Assembly: GCF_900105255.1 (NCBI RefSeq)
Contig: NZ_LT629763.1
Span: 2,914,001-2,978,000 of the forward strand
DNA length: 64,000 bases
Reading direction: 5' to 3'
Source: Halopseudomonas sabulinigri
Lineage (GTDB): Bacteria > Pseudomonadota > Gammaproteobacteria > Pseudomonadales > Pseudomonadaceae
Position numbers and translations under genes: made by a program. Shown piece by piece: positions 52,339 through 62,122 of the stretch. How positions within the stretch are numbered: position 1 is the first letter of the stretch; every line of letters starts with the position of its first letter. The notes under the pieces are model-generated. The model made no database searches, was not told the origin of the DNA, and worked only from the letters and a program-made list of their open reading frames with translations.

Positions 52339-52552
52339 GAAAATCCCTTTACTGTATAAGGCCTGAATTAGGGGGCGTACTCGACTGATATATCGGTGAA
52401 CGCTGGCTCCTGTTTGATGATCCTGGGGGAGTATGAAAAGCAGGGGGCTTCGGCTGAGAGCCTGGTCTGACCAAATAGCCGATCTCGCGTGAAGCCAATC
52501 TAGTAGGAATGCGCCCCGAATCGGGTTAATAGGGTCCACATCCAACACTTTG

Positions 52553-53041
52553 TTAGTGCTTTATTGACTTTTCATACTCTCGAATACTGCGCTTTAGCTC
52601 TTTGTGCAAGTCTTTTTCAATTGCTAAAGCCTGCTTCCATAAGCTTTTCACCCTAGAGGTATTCGAATGCAGCATTTTCTCGAATGTTTGGATTAGCTTG
52701 CTTTTTAATATCGCTCTTTCCTCGGAGTCGGCACCTGTAATCGTTGTATTATTTTCAGGCGAGTACATGGTTCTATATTTCACAAAGTTTTCACGAGCTT
52801 CATCTAAAGAATACCCGCCGTTTGGACCACCAAAAGATTTTGCAGAATCGTGATCGTCTTGTCCGTCGTCTTCCCAATTACATAGATCGCATATCTCGTA
52901 GTTGGCGCGTTCCTCCAATGTGGGATAGCCACAGCATGGGCAGGTAACTCGACTTATATTTTTGAATATAGAACCGATGCCAAGATTTATTTCACTTGAT
53001 AGGCTTTCAAAGCTATTTCTTTTCTCTTTTAGTTTGCTCAT
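52553..53041 (-). CDS. CPCC-type cysteine-rich protein (integron cassette)
   Basis: A 162-residue protein with a zinc-finger-like module CPCCGYPTLEERANYEICDLCNWEDDGQ, the signature of cysteine-rich CPCC proteins, followed by a helical, basic C-terminal half. ATG 53041 lies 16 bases past the R' core of the IS-split attC, the normal place for a cassette gene start. Its stop lies in a GTTAGTGC core, again as in cassettes, though a full attC cannot be seen there. The function is unknown; the finger suggests nucleic-acid or protein binding. Confidence 0.78.
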   Translation of the reverse strand: MSKLKEKRNSFESLSSEINLGIGSIFKNISRVTCPCCGYPTLEERANYEICDLCNWEDDGQDDHDSAKSFGGPNGGYSLDEARENFVKYRTMYSPENNTTITGADSEERAILKSKLIQTFEKMLHSNTSRVKSLWKQALAIEKDLHKELKRSIREYEKSIKH

Positions 53042-53056
53042 TCTGAATGTTGATTG

Positions 53057-53120
53057 CCCTAACGCCGCGCTCTGCGGAAATTTGGGAGCGCCAACGAGTA
53101 AATTTTCCGTAGCAGCGCCT
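53057..53120 (-). other. attC site C, major part, split by the IS110 element
   Basis: The R' core CCCTAAC (53057-53063) is followed by an imperfect palindrome (GCGCTCTGCGGAAATTT against AAATTTTCCGTAGCAGCGC) with unpaired bases, as in folded attC. The missing R'' core (GTTAGCC, 54306-54312) lies on the other side of the IS. Rejoined, the site is about 72 bases. Confidence 0.8.
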
Positions 53121-53123
53121 TGT

Positions 53124-54278
<1,155 letters not shown>

Positions 54279-54302
54279 TTTGGGACGTTGACACCACAGT
54301 CA

Positions 54303-54312
54303 CTTGTTAGCC
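54303..54312 (-). other. R'' end of the split attC site C
   Basis: GTTAGCC (54306-54312) with the preceding CTT completes the attC begun at 53057. The stop codon of the DUF2971 cassette gene (54307-54309) lies inside this core, as is typical of cassettes. Confidence 0.75.
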
Positions 54313-55206
54313 TTGTTTTTCAATAAATTTAAACTCTCTATCAAAGCCTATTTGTGTCTCAAATACCTTCATATTTGGATAGTTGGCTGCAAGAAGTATT
54401 AGCTTCTCTCTCATTTCTGCGTGAATATGAGGCCCTAAATATAAGTTTCCGAGCTCATGCTTAGACACCTTGTAATCAGATACTAGACCTGCTTCGTTTT
54501 CCCGTTTGAAACTTGAGATACGCCATTCATCTTCATAGCTCCAATCAGGCGACTTGGTACATGAGCATGTATGTAATATGGTCTTTACTGCCTCTTCCTG
54601 CGGCTTTAGTAAAAGTTGAGCCCACCCCTCAGCGGTGTACACATGAGGCTTCTCTTCGGGGTATTCGACTTTTTTAGCCGCAAGCCACGCACTATCTAAC
54701 TCATCGGCGCAAATTACTTCTAAAACTACGCCGCTGTATTTGTCGGCGTAGTGATACCACATTGAAGCTTTATCATAGTGTTCACTCAAACAAAGAATCC
54801 TGAAATTAGGGAGAAAATCTTGCCATTGCTGTTTGATGGCAAGTAAACCATCCTCAGCAGGGGAGTTTCTCTCAACCTCATCTTTTAGTCCCCCAATTAA
54901 TTCTCTCTTCAATTCTTCTGTTGGATTCTGCTTCAATACCTGAATAATTATTTGGATCTTAGGAGCTAATCCACGAGGATCTTCGGGTGGATTGTTTATA
55001 AGATTGACTAAGTTATCAACCAAGGCAATTTGAATTTCTTTAGGCGTAATATCAAAAGCAAGTTCTCTTGGAACATCGAAAGGATCATTGAATTCAACGG
55101 GCGAACTCCATCGCAAGGTGGAGTTTGAAAGGACTATTTCCGCTGTAGATGAAGGCATGTATTTAAAGAAACTTTTCCTTTCATGCGTTCTGTTCGGTGA
55201 GATCAT
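54307..55206 (-). CDS. DUF2971 protein (integron cassette)
   Basis: A 299-residue protein with DUF2971 hallmarks: FFKYMPSSTAEIVLSNSTLRWSSPVEFNDPFD, then ILCLSEHYDKASMWYHYADKYSGVVLEV, VEYPEE and a C-terminal KSPDWSYEDEWRISSF. DUF2971 proteins are common in mobile elements and have been linked to abortive infection, but no activity is proven. ATG 55206 is 13 bases past attC B and the stop lies in attC C, so the gene fills one cassette. AT-rich. Confidence 0.85.
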   Translation of the reverse strand: MISPNRTHERKSFFKYMPSSTAEIVLSNSTLRWSSPVEFNDPFDVPRELAFDITPKEIQIALVDNLVNLINNPPEDPRGLAPKIQIIIQVLKQNPTEELKRELIGGLKDEVERNSPAEDGLLAIKQQWQDFLPNFRILCLSEHYDKASMWYHYADKYSGVVLEVICADELDSAWLAAKKVEYPEEKPHVYTAEGWAQLLLKPQEEAVKTILHTCSCTKSPDWSYEDEWRISSFKRENEAGLVSDYKVSKHELGNLYLGPHIHAEMREKLILLAANYPNMKVFETQIGFDREFKFIEKQG

Positions 55207-55218
55207 GATTCTCTCTTA

Positions 55219-55291
55219 GGCTAACGCCTCAAACAGGGGCGCGCCTTAGCGCGTCCCGGCCGCAGGCCCTTGCTGCTTTGATTTGTTAGGC
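55219..55291 (-). other. attC site B
   Basis: A 73-base site bounded by GGCTAAC (55219-55225) and GTTAGGC (55285-55291) with partly complementary inner arms (GCCTCAAAC against TTTGATTT; GGGGCGCGCC with GCGCGTCCC). It lies between the DUF2971 gene and the next cassette gene and encodes the C-terminal residues of that gene. Confidence 0.85.
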
Positions 55292-56019
55292 TTTTCCATT
55301 TTGACAATTGCATGGCCTTTGAACTCATATTTCAACAGTTCATGTAGCTCTGCTATTACTTTCTCTGTGTCAGAAACAATCAAATCTACAAACTCGACAA
55401 GCTGGTCTGTAAGGTCTTTCATAGTCTCCGATAGGCGATGGCCAAGCGCAGCATTAATCTGGTTTAGGGTGACATCTTGACCATTTTGAAAGTCTGCTCG
55501 GTCCGCTACAGGCTGCACATAATTAAAATGAATTTCTGACCTTTTGCCAATTAAATTAATAGTCGATTCGACCTCTGCTTGAATTGATGACAACTCATTT
55601 AGCATGTTCGGATTTTTTGACTTAAATAAAAAATATAGAGACTCATAATCTAAATCTAGCCCACAGACCATTTCACCGATTATTGGTCTGATTGCGACGA
55701 ACCTAGCGGGATGCTCTCTGAACGGGTCTATTGCCTGACGCTGAATGCTAATGAACCTGTTGTGGCAACGCATTAAAGCGAAGATAGCTTTATTACCGGC
55801 ATCAACTCTCTCCTCAACTCTTTGCTCCAGCTCCTTTCGCCTTTGGAGCAAATATGCAGCCCATGCACCTGCAAAAGCAGCAGCTAGCGTTACTACAGAA
55901 GGCAGATAGTCTTTAAATTGGACATCTGAAATTTTGGCAGCCAGGCCTAGAGATATACCAACACAGAAAGACAGAATTGCTATTACTATTCTTCTTTCAT
56001 TTTCTCCGGGAAATATCAC
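55246..56019 (-). CDS. Uncharacterised membrane-anchored protein (integron cassette)
   Basis: A 257-residue protein starting at GTG 56019 with AGGAG seven bases upstream. Two N-terminal membrane helices (VIAILSFCVGISLGLAA; LPSVVTLAAAFAGAWAAYLL) precede a long, mostly helical cytoplasmic domain with a basic coiled-coil start (QRRKELEQRVEERVDAGN). Its last residues are encoded by attC B, which contains the stop. I recognise no family; the layout resembles membrane-tethered accessory proteins of mobile elements. Confidence 0.75.
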   Translation of the reverse strand: MIFPGENERRIVIAILSFCVGISLGLAAKISDVQFKDYLPSVVTLAAAFAGAWAAYLLQRRKELEQRVEERVDAGNKAIFALMRCHNRFISIQRQAIDPFREHPARFVAIRPIIGEMVCGLDLDYESLYFLFKSKNPNMLNELSSIQAEVESTINLIGKRSEIHFNYVQPVADRADFQNGQDVTLNQINAALGHRLSETMKDLTDQLVEFVDLIVSDTEKVIAELHELLKYEFKGHAIVKMEKPNKSKQQGPAAGTR

Positions 56020-56034
56020 TGAGTTCTCCTAGAA

Positions 56035-56093
56035 GCCTAACGTTGAGTTAAGCCGCATCGCGAAGCGGTGTCGGTTTGAACGAATTGTTAATT
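56035..56093 (-). other. attC site A
   Basis: A 59-base site bounded by GCCTAAC (56035-56041) and GTTAATT (56087-56093) with inner arms AAGCCGC/GCGGTGTCGG and TTGAG/GTTTGAAC. It closely resembles attC sites of Xanthomonas and Pseudomonas chromosomal integrons. The stop of the next cassette gene lies inside it. Confidence 0.88.
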
Positions 56094-56407
56094 GGCAACT
56101 CGACCGTACGGACAACCAGCAAGAAGGAGATGGCTGCTAACAGGACAAGACCGGAAGGCAGAACAATTTCAAAGCTGATTACGAGCCAATTAGCCAGTTG
56201 TCCGGGGCTAGCAGGGTCACTGAACATGAGCACAAGCCTAGTTGCGAGAGGCAGCAGGGGGAGCGACAGAACGAGTGCTGTAATTGACCCAGCAAACCTC
56301 AAGCTCTGGGAGTTACGCAACCGACTGTGAAGCATCCAGCTTGCTGCCAAGACCAGCGCAAGCGCGGCAAGCACAGCTACACCGAGCCAAATATCTGGAC
56401 CACGCAC
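56048..56407 (-). CDS. Small membrane protein with attC-encoded C-terminus (integron cassette)
   Basis: A 119-residue protein starting at GTG 56407 with GGAG eight bases upstream. It has three to four hydrophobic helices (LGVAVLAALALVLAASWML; FAGSITALVLSLPLLPLA; IVLPSGLVLLAAISFLLVV). The final residues NNSFKPTPLRDAA are translated from attC site A; tails of this type are typical of cassette genes in Xanthomonas/Pseudomonas integrons. The function is unknown. Confidence 0.72.
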   Translation of the reverse strand: MRGPDIWLGVAVLAALALVLAASWMLHSRLRNSQSLRFAGSITALVLSLPLLPLATRLVLMFSDPASPGQLANWLVISFEIVLPSGLVLLAAISFLLVVRTVELPINNSFKPTPLRDAA

Positions 56408-56752
56408 AGGAATATCTCCCTTGCCATTTAACAGTGATTAGACCGAACGCGGCACTAATACATAACCGCGCGTTCGAGATAACTCCGGCCCGAAGTCGCC
56501 TTTCCGTTTTGTTTTTTCCTTTAAATTCATTGCTTTACAGTCTCTGCTTTGGCTCGTTACGTATTCGCGCGGCGTCGTGATTTCACGCATTCATTACTAC
56601 CGCACCCATTTGGGGGCTGGGGTAATGCGCAAAGGCATTGTCTGTCGAGAAGGGAGTCTTGCTGGCGGTGTGGTGATGTTCCGGCAGGTCCTTTGCTCTG
56701 CTCTGAGCATAGTGCAGGCCTGTGGCCAGTCCAAGCGCTTTTTGGTCGCGGG
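56408..56752. other. Gene-free stretch beside the cassette array
   Basis: No credible gene is seen in these 345 bases. They hold an imperfect inverted repeat (CGAACGCGG 56444-56452 against CCGCGCGTTCG 56466-56476) and an AT-rich patch at 56505-56545. The boundary between the cassette region and the core chromosome probably falls here. Confidence 0.5.
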
Positions 56753-56989
56753 TTAACGGCGTTGGCGTGCAGGGTCTGCGGCAACGGGCTCTGCGGCTTC
56801 CAGGCCGGCGGCGCAGTTGGGGCAAAGGCAGGCCTTGTCGATTTGTTCTGCGGGTACGCGTGCCAGTGCTGCTTTGCTAACGGGGGTGCTGAAGCACCAG
56901 CAGGGCGCGGCGGCTTGTCTGGCGGTTGCCAGACCGCATTGATTGGCGTTACCGCACAGGGGGCAAAGCTCGGGTTGGTTGGGCTGCAT
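56753..56989 (-). CDS. Cysteine-rich CWC protein
   Basis: A 78-residue protein with AAGGA before ATG 56989. The pattern CPLCGNANQC...PCWCFSTPVSKAAL...CLCPNCAAG is that of the cysteine-rich CWC family, thought to bind metal. The function is unknown. A longer frame on the opposite strand is its shadow. Confidence 0.87.
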   Translation of the reverse strand: MQPNQPELCPLCGNANQCGLATARQAAAPCWCFSTPVSKAALARVPAEQIDKACLCPNCAAGLEAAEPVAADPARQRR

Positions 56990-57400
56990 CTTTATTTCCT
57001 TGCATTGAGGGGGCAGGTGGCCGCTGGCCTGTGGGCCGGTTGGCGGCCTTTACCGGCTGCGTGGTAGCAAACCGTATTTCAGGATGTGTGTTAGGGTGCT
57101 TGCCCTGGCATACGAGTTATCAAGTATTTTTCGCCTGCTTGTCCAGTTCGAGCGCCGTCTTCCGGCGTGTCTCGAGATCTCGCGTTCTATCGGTGGCCCG
57201 TCCGCCCTTGGCCTGCTGCTGCACCAGTAGAGGCCGCCTTCATCTTGTGCGCCCGCGGTTTATCCGCGCTTGTTGCGCCTCACTACAGAGCCTAATGGCC
57301 CGCCCCCTGGCGGTTGGGCCGCGCTCGTTTCCGCGTTTATTCGCCGCCGGTTAACGCTGGCCCGGTGCGTGATGCTACGCCTGAACATAATGGAGTCATT
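56990..57400. other. Intergenic region upstream of the flavin monooxygenase operon
   Basis: 411 bases with no credible gene. Several short GC-rich palindromes occur (for example CGCCGTCTTCCGGCG near 57150 and GCGGTTTATCCGC near 57256). The promoter of the divergent CWC gene and of the monooxygenase operon must be here; ATGGAGTCATT gives the monooxygenase its ribosome site. Confidence 0.45.
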
Positions 57401-58771
57401 ATGACCTTTAGAGTTGCCATTCTTGGCGCCGGCCCCAGCGGTCTGGCCCAGTTACGTGCGTTTGAAGCCGCCCGCCGCGACGGTGCCGACATTCCCGAAA
57501 TCGTTTGCTATGAAAAGCAGAGCGATTGGGGTGGCATGTGGAATTACACCTGGCGCACCGGGCTGGATGCCTACGGTGAGCCAGTCCACGGCAGCATGTA
57601 CCGCTATCTCTGGTCGAATGGCCCCAAGGAATGCCTGGAGTTTGCCGATTACAGCTTTGAGGAGCATTTTGGCCGGCCTATCGCTTCCTACCCACCGCGC
57701 GCTGTGCTGCGCGATTACATCATGGGGCGCGTGGCCAAGAGCAATATGCGCGAGCATATTCGCTTCAACACGGCGGTGCACTGGGTGGATTATGACGCGG
57801 CCACCGGCAAGTTTGCCGTCACCGCACGTGATCTCAAACAGGACGAGCTGAGCACCGAAGAATTTGATCATGTGATCATTGCCACCGGCCACTTTTCGAC
57901 CCCCAATGCGCCCTACTTCGAAGGGTTGGAGCAGTTCCCGGGCCGTGTGCTGCACGCACATGATTTTCGCGACGCTTGCGAGTTTCAGGGCAAGGATCTG
58001 CTGCTGATTGGCAGCAGCTATTCGGCCGAAGACATCGGCACCCAGTGCCACAAGTACGGCGCCCGGTCGGTGACCTTCAGTTATCGCACCAAGCCGATGG
58101 GCTTCGACTGGCCGGAGTCCTTTTCCGAGGTGCCGCTGCTGACCGGGGTAACCGGCAAGACTGCGCACTTCCAGGACGGCACCAGCAAGGATGTGGATGC
58201 CATCATCCTGTGTACGGGTTATCAGCATCACTTCCCGTTCCTGCCCAACGAGCTGACGTTGACCACGCATAACCGCTTGTACCCCGAGGGGCTGTACAAG
58301 GGCATCGTCTCGCTGGCCAACCCCAAGCTGTTCTTCCTGGGTATGCAGGATCAGTACTACACCTTCAACATGTTTGACGCCCAGGCCTGGTACGCACGTG
58401 ACCTGATGATGGGACGCATCGCGCTGCCGGACGCCGCGGCGATGGCTGCCGATACCCGTGATTGGGTGGCGCAGGAAGAGCAGGTGGCCGATCCCTTTGC
58501 AGCCATCGACTTTCAGGCAGCTTATATTCTCGACCTGCTTGGCCCGACCGATTATCCGGCCTTTGATGTGACCAAAGTCGCGGAGATCTTCAAGGAGTGG
58601 GAGCACCACAAGGAAGCGGACATCCTCGGCTACCGCAACAAAAGCTACCGCTCGACGTTAACCGGCACTCTGGCGCCGGTGCATCACACGCCCTGGATGG
58701 ATGCCATGGACGACTCGCTGGAAGCCTTCCTCGCCGAAGCGGCAACCAAGCCAGCCAAGGAACGCGCATGA
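57401..58771 (+). CDS. Flavin-containing monooxygenase (trimethylamine monooxygenase-like)
   Basis: A 456-residue FMO. The FAD motif is [16 protein letters not shown], the FMO-type segment [17 protein letters not shown] precedes the NADPH motif [13 protein letters not shown], and [14 protein letters not shown] ends the core. The length and motifs agree with bacterial trimethylamine monooxygenases of marine bacteria, which oxidise trimethylamine to its N-oxide, but other amines or sulfides are possible. Start ATG 57401 has GGAG upstream. Its stop overlaps the start of the transporter gene (ATGA). Confidence 0.88.
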   Translation: MTFRVAILGAGPSGLAQLRAFEAARRDGADIPEIVCYEKQSDWGGMWNYTWRTGLDAYGEPVHGSMYRYLWSNGPKECLEFADYSFEEHFGRPIASYPPRAVLRDYIMGRVAKSNMREHIRFNTAVHWVDYDAATGKFAVTARDLKQDELSTEEFDHVIIATGHFSTPNAPYFEGLEQFPGRVLHAHDFRDACEFQGKDLLLIGSSYSAEDIGTQCHKYGARSVTFSYRTKPMGFDWPESFSEVPLLTGVTGKTAHFQDGTSKDVDAIILCTGYQHHFPFLPNELTLTTHNRLYPEGLYKGIVSLANPKLFFLGMQDQYYTFNMFDAQAWYARDLMMGRIALPDAAAMAADTRDWVAQEEQVADPFAAIDFQAAYILDLLGPTDYPAFDVTKVAEIFKEWEHHKEADILGYRNKSYRSTLTGTLAPVHHTPWMDAMDDSLEAFLAEAATKPAKERA

Positions 58772-59859
58772 GCCAGCCCAGCCTGAGTCAGGCGCGTGCA
58801 CGGTTTACCGCCAGCAGCATTCGCTGGGGCTTCATGTGGGCCATGTGGTGCGCGGTGCTGTGGGGCGCTTGGTATCTGCCGGGTTCTGCGGTCTGGTTTG
58901 AGGCGCCCTATGTGGATCTCAGCTACGACACCAATGCCGAGCTGTTACTCGCGGCCGCTGTGCTGACCACCTTCAACGCGGTGGCGGTGTTGTTCTTCCT
59001 GTTCGTGTGGAATGGCGTGCTGGGCAAATGGGGCGAGTACCTGCGTACGCTGCGGCAGATGCGCTACATCTCCAAGTGGTTCTTCATTGGCGCCATTTTT
59101 GGCGGACCGATGGCGATCTTCGGCTCCTATCTGGCTATCGGTTATATCGGCGGGGCCTTTGCGGCCATCTCGGCGCTGATGTACCCGATCATCGGTGCCA
59201 CCCTGGCGCGGCTCTGGTATCAGGAGAAAATTACCCGCCGCGCGGCTGTAGGTATTTTCATCATTCTGGCCGGCGGCGTGACTGTCTATGCGCCGGGCAT
59301 CATGGCGGAAATCAACGGCACTGGCGACGCGGGTTGGCTTGGGTACCTGGGCGGGGCCATGGCCGCCATTGGCTGGGGCGTCGAGGGGGCTATTGCCGGG
59401 CGCGGCCTGGATGTGGCTGACCCAGATGTAGGCATCACCGTGCGCTTCACCGCCGAGGTGCTGTATTGGGTCGTGCTCATATTGCCGGGCATTTATCTGT
59501 TCACTGACCAACCGGTGGTGGAGCTGGTGACGGCCACCTTCAACTGGGCGGCCATCGGCTGGCTGATGCTGGCGGGCGTGACCTTCGCCTTCTGCTATGT
59601 CTCCTGGTACAAGTCGTTCCCGCTGATCGGCGTAGGGCGCGGCCAGGCGATTGCGGCTCTGTACGGCCTGTTTGCGGTGATCTTTCTGGCGGCCTTTACG
59701 CTCAAGTTTCCGGAGTGGAATTTCCTCGCCGGGCTGGTGCTGTTTGTGGCCGGTGGTTTTGTGATGTTTACCGAAGGTAACGACGTGCTTGAAGTGGTCC
59801 GTGCCGTATCGTCCGATCGCGAAAAAGCCAACGCCGCCGCTGATGCGGGCAACCTGTGA
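58768..59859 (+). CDS. DMT/EamA-type transporter coupled to the monooxygenase
   Basis: A 363-residue membrane protein with about ten hydrophobic helices. ATG 58768 overlaps the monooxygenase stop, with AAGGA upstream. Segments such as [43 protein letters not shown] are typical of EamA repeats. Coupling suggests it imports the monooxygenase substrate or exports the product, perhaps a methylated amine. Substrate inferred from context only. Confidence 0.82.
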   Translation: MSQPSLSQARARFTASSIRWGFMWAMWCAVLWGAWYLPGSAVWFEAPYVDLSYDTNAELLLAAAVLTTFNAVAVLFFLFVWNGVLGKWGEYLRTLRQMRYISKWFFIGAIFGGPMAIFGSYLAIGYIGGAFAAISALMYPIIGATLARLWYQEKITRRAAVGIFIILAGGVTVYAPGIMAEINGTGDAGWLGYLGGAMAAIGWGVEGAIAGRGLDVADPDVGITVRFTAEVLYWVVLILPGIYLFTDQPVVELVTATFNWAAIGWLMLAGVTFAFCYVSWYKSFPLIGVGRGQAIAALYGLFAVIFLAAFTLKFPEWNFLAGLVLFVAGGFVMFTEGNDVLEVVRAVSSDREKANAAADAGNL

Positions 59860-59874
59860 TCATTGGAGCAACCC

Positions 59875-60168
59875 ATGAATAAATTGCATATGAAGGGCCG
59901 CATTCTTCAGCTGATTAATGCGCAGCAGGATGTGGGTATATGGGATTGGCAAGTCGCCGATGCGCTCTTGGCTGAGTACGGTTTGAGCGGTGCTTACTGG
60001 CGGGGTAATACCCGCGTCACCCTGACCGATCTGTTCTCCAGTAGCATCATCGAAAGCGTTGAAGAGACCTTGGATGATCAGGCCTATTTCGGCAAAGGTC
60101 GCGTGCTGTTCAAGTTTCGGCTTAACGACTTTGGTCGGCAACGCATGCGCGATACCGCACTGGTTTAA
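59875..60168 (+). CDS. Small hypothetical protein in the monooxygenase operon
   Basis: A 97-residue soluble protein starting at ATG 59875 with TTGGAG upstream, 15 bases after the transporter. It looks like a winged-helix-type fold: ILQLINAQQDVGIWDWQVADALLAEYGLSGAYWRG reads like a helix-turn-helix region and the C-terminus RVLFKFRLNDFGRQRMRD like a wing. It may regulate the operon; no family is recognised. Confidence 0.68.
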   Translation: MNKLHMKGRILQLINAQQDVGIWDWQVADALLAEYGLSGAYWRGNTRVTLTDLFSSSIIESVEETLDDQAYFGKGRVLFKFRLNDFGRQRMRDTALV

Positions 60169-60206
60169 TAACCGGTGCGACTTGCCACTCTCATCAAGGA
60201 GCTACC

Positions 60207-60317
60207 ATGTCTGATTTTTGGGGTTTTCCGGGGGCTGATATGCTCGCCGTTGCCGTTATCATCGTGCTGAGTGGCCTGGCGCTGTACCAGGCTCGCACCT
60301 TTGTAACCAAGCTGTAA
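60207..60317 (+). CDS. 36-residue single-span membrane peptide
   Basis: A small gene found by eye: ATG 60207 preceded by an ideal AAGGAG at 7-base spacing. The product begins SDFWGFPGADM, has one membrane helix (LAVAVIIVLSGLALY) and ends in a short basic tail (QARTFVTKL). It is the last gene of the monooxygenase-transporter operon, 38 bases after the preceding stop and just before a hairpin. It could be a small subunit or stabiliser of the transporter. Confidence 0.72.
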   Translation: MSDFWGFPGADMLAVAVIIVLSGLALYQARTFVTKL

Positions 60318-60326
60318 GCGGTTGAA

Positions 60327-60352
60327 ACCGGCCGCCTGTTCGGGCGGCCGGT
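60327..60352 (+). terminator. Hairpin at the end of the monooxygenase operon
   Basis: A perfect 10-base-pair GC-rich stem, ACCGGCCGCC/GGCGGCCGGT, 10 bases after the small-peptide stop. There is no T-run on the plus strand, so termination may need Rho. Confidence 0.6.
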
Positions 60353-60370
60353 GCACTAACCAAGACGGCT

Positions 60371-60925
60371 TCAGTTGGTCAGCAGACCGTCATTCTTCAT
60401 ACGTGTTACCAGGTTCCGGTAAGTGTTTTGGTACACGTCCTGTTCGACTGTCAGCGGGTTGCCGGTAAAGGGCATGGCCAGCAGCATGGGCAGCCATATG
60501 ACCATGGTGGCGGAGTCGGAGACGTCATATTTGTATTCCTTCTCGCCTTCGATGGCCGTGGCCTTGAGGTGTACGCGCAGCTTGGCCCATGAGGGAATCA
60601 CGCCAAAGGTGAAGCCCGAGATCATCGCCGGGATAGCGGCACCGGGGGTGCTGTGATCCACGGCCACGCCGTCGATCACGATGTCGGCCTGGTCTGCGGT
60701 GTCGACAATGTCGCAGCAACCGGAGGCGCGAATGGCGGCATCAAAGTGCCTTTTGTGCGCAGCGTTGCCTTCGCGGCCGCGCCAGCTGCTGTATACCTTT
60801 ACGGGCTGCTGGTTCTGCACGGCGTAGCTCTCGCGATCTAGCGTTGGCAGGTCGTTGGCTTTAAAGGCGGCGCAGCCGGAAGTCATCAGGGTGGCGGTGA
60901 TGACGAGCATTCCTAGTCTTTTCAT
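60371..60925 (-). CDS. Lipoprotein, uncharacterised
   Basis: A 184-residue predicted lipoprotein with lipobox MTSGC (Cys about residue 18). It shows alternating strands and short hydrophobic helices (STPGAAIPAMISGFTFGVIPSW; ATMVIWLPMLLAMPF), a pattern of outer-membrane-associated proteins. A Cys-Cys pair (ASGCCDIVD) may form a disulfide. No family is recognised. Confidence 0.72.
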   Translation of the reverse strand: MKRLGMLVITATLMTSGCAAFKANDLPTLDRESYAVQNQQPVKVYSSWRGREGNAAHKRHFDAAIRASGCCDIVDTADQADIVIDGVAVDHSTPGAAIPAMISGFTFGVIPSWAKLRVHLKATAIEGEKEYKYDVSDSATMVIWLPMLLAMPFTGNPLTVEQDVYQNTYRNLVTRMKNDGLLTN

Positions 60926-61268
60926 TTTTTGTGTTCTTCTTGGTTTTTATAGTGGGCACAGATTAGGGGCGTGGCGGACAGGCGTCGGCCAACGTAGCGT
61001 GGTTACGTTTGTGTGCGGTTAACTCCTCTGTGGCGATGGCCACGACAGCAGGTCAGAGATGGGCTTGATTGTTTGCAGGCAGCATCTGCCGGGCCGCGGT
61101 TGAACGGCGGGCATGGCTAGATGAGGAGGGCGCGTCAGCGGGGTATCTCGGGGTAGATCGGCTGGCAGTCCCTTGCCTGCGGCAAGAATAATCCAGCCCA
61201 ATGCCGGCTCCAAGTGTTTTGTTGCGGTTTTGCTACAGCCTTGCTAACGGTGCTGGGCGGCTGCCCGG
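60926..61268. other. Gene-free region
   Basis: 343 bases without a convincing gene. A 64-codon minus-strand frame at 61019-61213 has no ribosome site and an atypical composition. No terminator or operator stands out. Confidence 0.5.
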
Positions 61269-61967
61269 CTAGGCCAGCTGATCAAGATAAAGCGCCAGGA
61301 TCAATCCGATCGCCGTGGCGATGCCAGCCCAGTAGGCATCCTCTTTAAAGGCCTTGGGAAAGACCTCGGTTGCGAGCGAAGCAACCACCGCGCCACCAGC
61401 GAAACATTGGATCAATGCCAGCAACTGCTGTGGCGCATCGTCCATGAGGACGTTGCCTGCCAGTGCGGCAATCGACAGCAGCACGGCGGTCGCTGCCCAC
61501 AGGGCAAATACTTTGCCTTTGGACTTGCCGGACTCTGCCATTTCCTTCGCGCCGCCGGCGGCTTCCGGCAGGTTGGAGAGAAAAATGGAGCCAGACAGCG
61601 CCGCTACCTGCAGCGGCCCGGCACCGATCAGCGCGACCCCCAGCGCGAGGTTTTCCGGAATGCCATCCAGGGTGATGGCCGCCAGCAAACCGCCGCCGCT
61701 GGCGGAGCCCCACTTCTTTTTCACCAGATAGGCCAGCCCGGTAAACACCGCGGCGCCCAGCAGCACCAGGGCAAAAGCCTGCCACAGCGGCGCTTTTTTC
61801 ATCGCAGGTTCAATCAACTCCAGCACCGCCGAGACGATCAAGGCGCCACCGGCCAGCGCCACAATAAACCCTTCCAATGGCTTGGGCAGACGCCCGTAAA
61901 TCCCCCAGGCTGCACCGAGCAGTAGGGCGCCGGAAACAACCAGAATAACGACGATGGTGAGCAGCAT
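61269..61967 (-). CDS. ZIP-family metal transporter
   Basis: A 232-residue membrane protein with about eight helices. The ZIP helix-IV motif is AITLDGIPENLALGVAL (where the classic His-Asn-Pro-Glu pattern is Asp-Gly-Ile-Pro-Glu-Asn), and helix V has IFLSNLPEAAGGAKEM. ZIP proteins take up zinc, iron or manganese. The replacement of the usual His suggests altered metal preference. Monocistronic. Confidence 0.85.
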   Translation of the reverse strand: MLLTIVVILVVSGALLLGAAWGIYGRLPKPLEGFIVALAGGALIVSAVLELIEPAMKKAPLWQAFALVLLGAAVFTGLAYLVKKKWGSASGGGLLAAITLDGIPENLALGVALIGAGPLQVAALSGSIFLSNLPEAAGGAKEMAESGKSKGKVFALWAATAVLLSIAALAGNVLMDDAPQQLLALIQCFAGGAVVASLATEVFPKAFKEDAYWAGIATAIGLILALYLDQLA

Positions 61968-62122
61968 GCAGTGACCTTATAAAAGCGCCGCCTGGCGTAA
62001 GTAGGGCTGAGGGCGCCGCGTTGATGTTCTTTGTCTGCTTGGAGAGGTGGCGGCTGTAAATAGTTTCCGTAAGCCGCGCTGCGACAGAGAGGTGGAGGAC
62101 GCCGGGAGGCTGCGTCAGTCGC

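Noticed and set aside
52552-52559. GTTAGTGC core at the end of the CPCC gene as a fourth attC
   Set aside because: The position fits a cassette end, but no partner core or palindrome was found at normal distance; at best a truncated site.
56444-56476. Inverted repeat as an attC upstream of the last cassette
   Set aside because: The arms pair, but the flanking bases lack the GTTRRRY/RYYYAAC cores.
56549-57067. 172-codon plus-strand frame, Cys- and Gly-rich
   Set aside because: Antisense to the CWC gene (56753-56989), which has a ribosome site and the family cysteine pattern.
61019-61213. 64-codon minus-strand frame
   Set aside because: No ribosome site, no recognisable motif and a Pro-rich random-looking composition.
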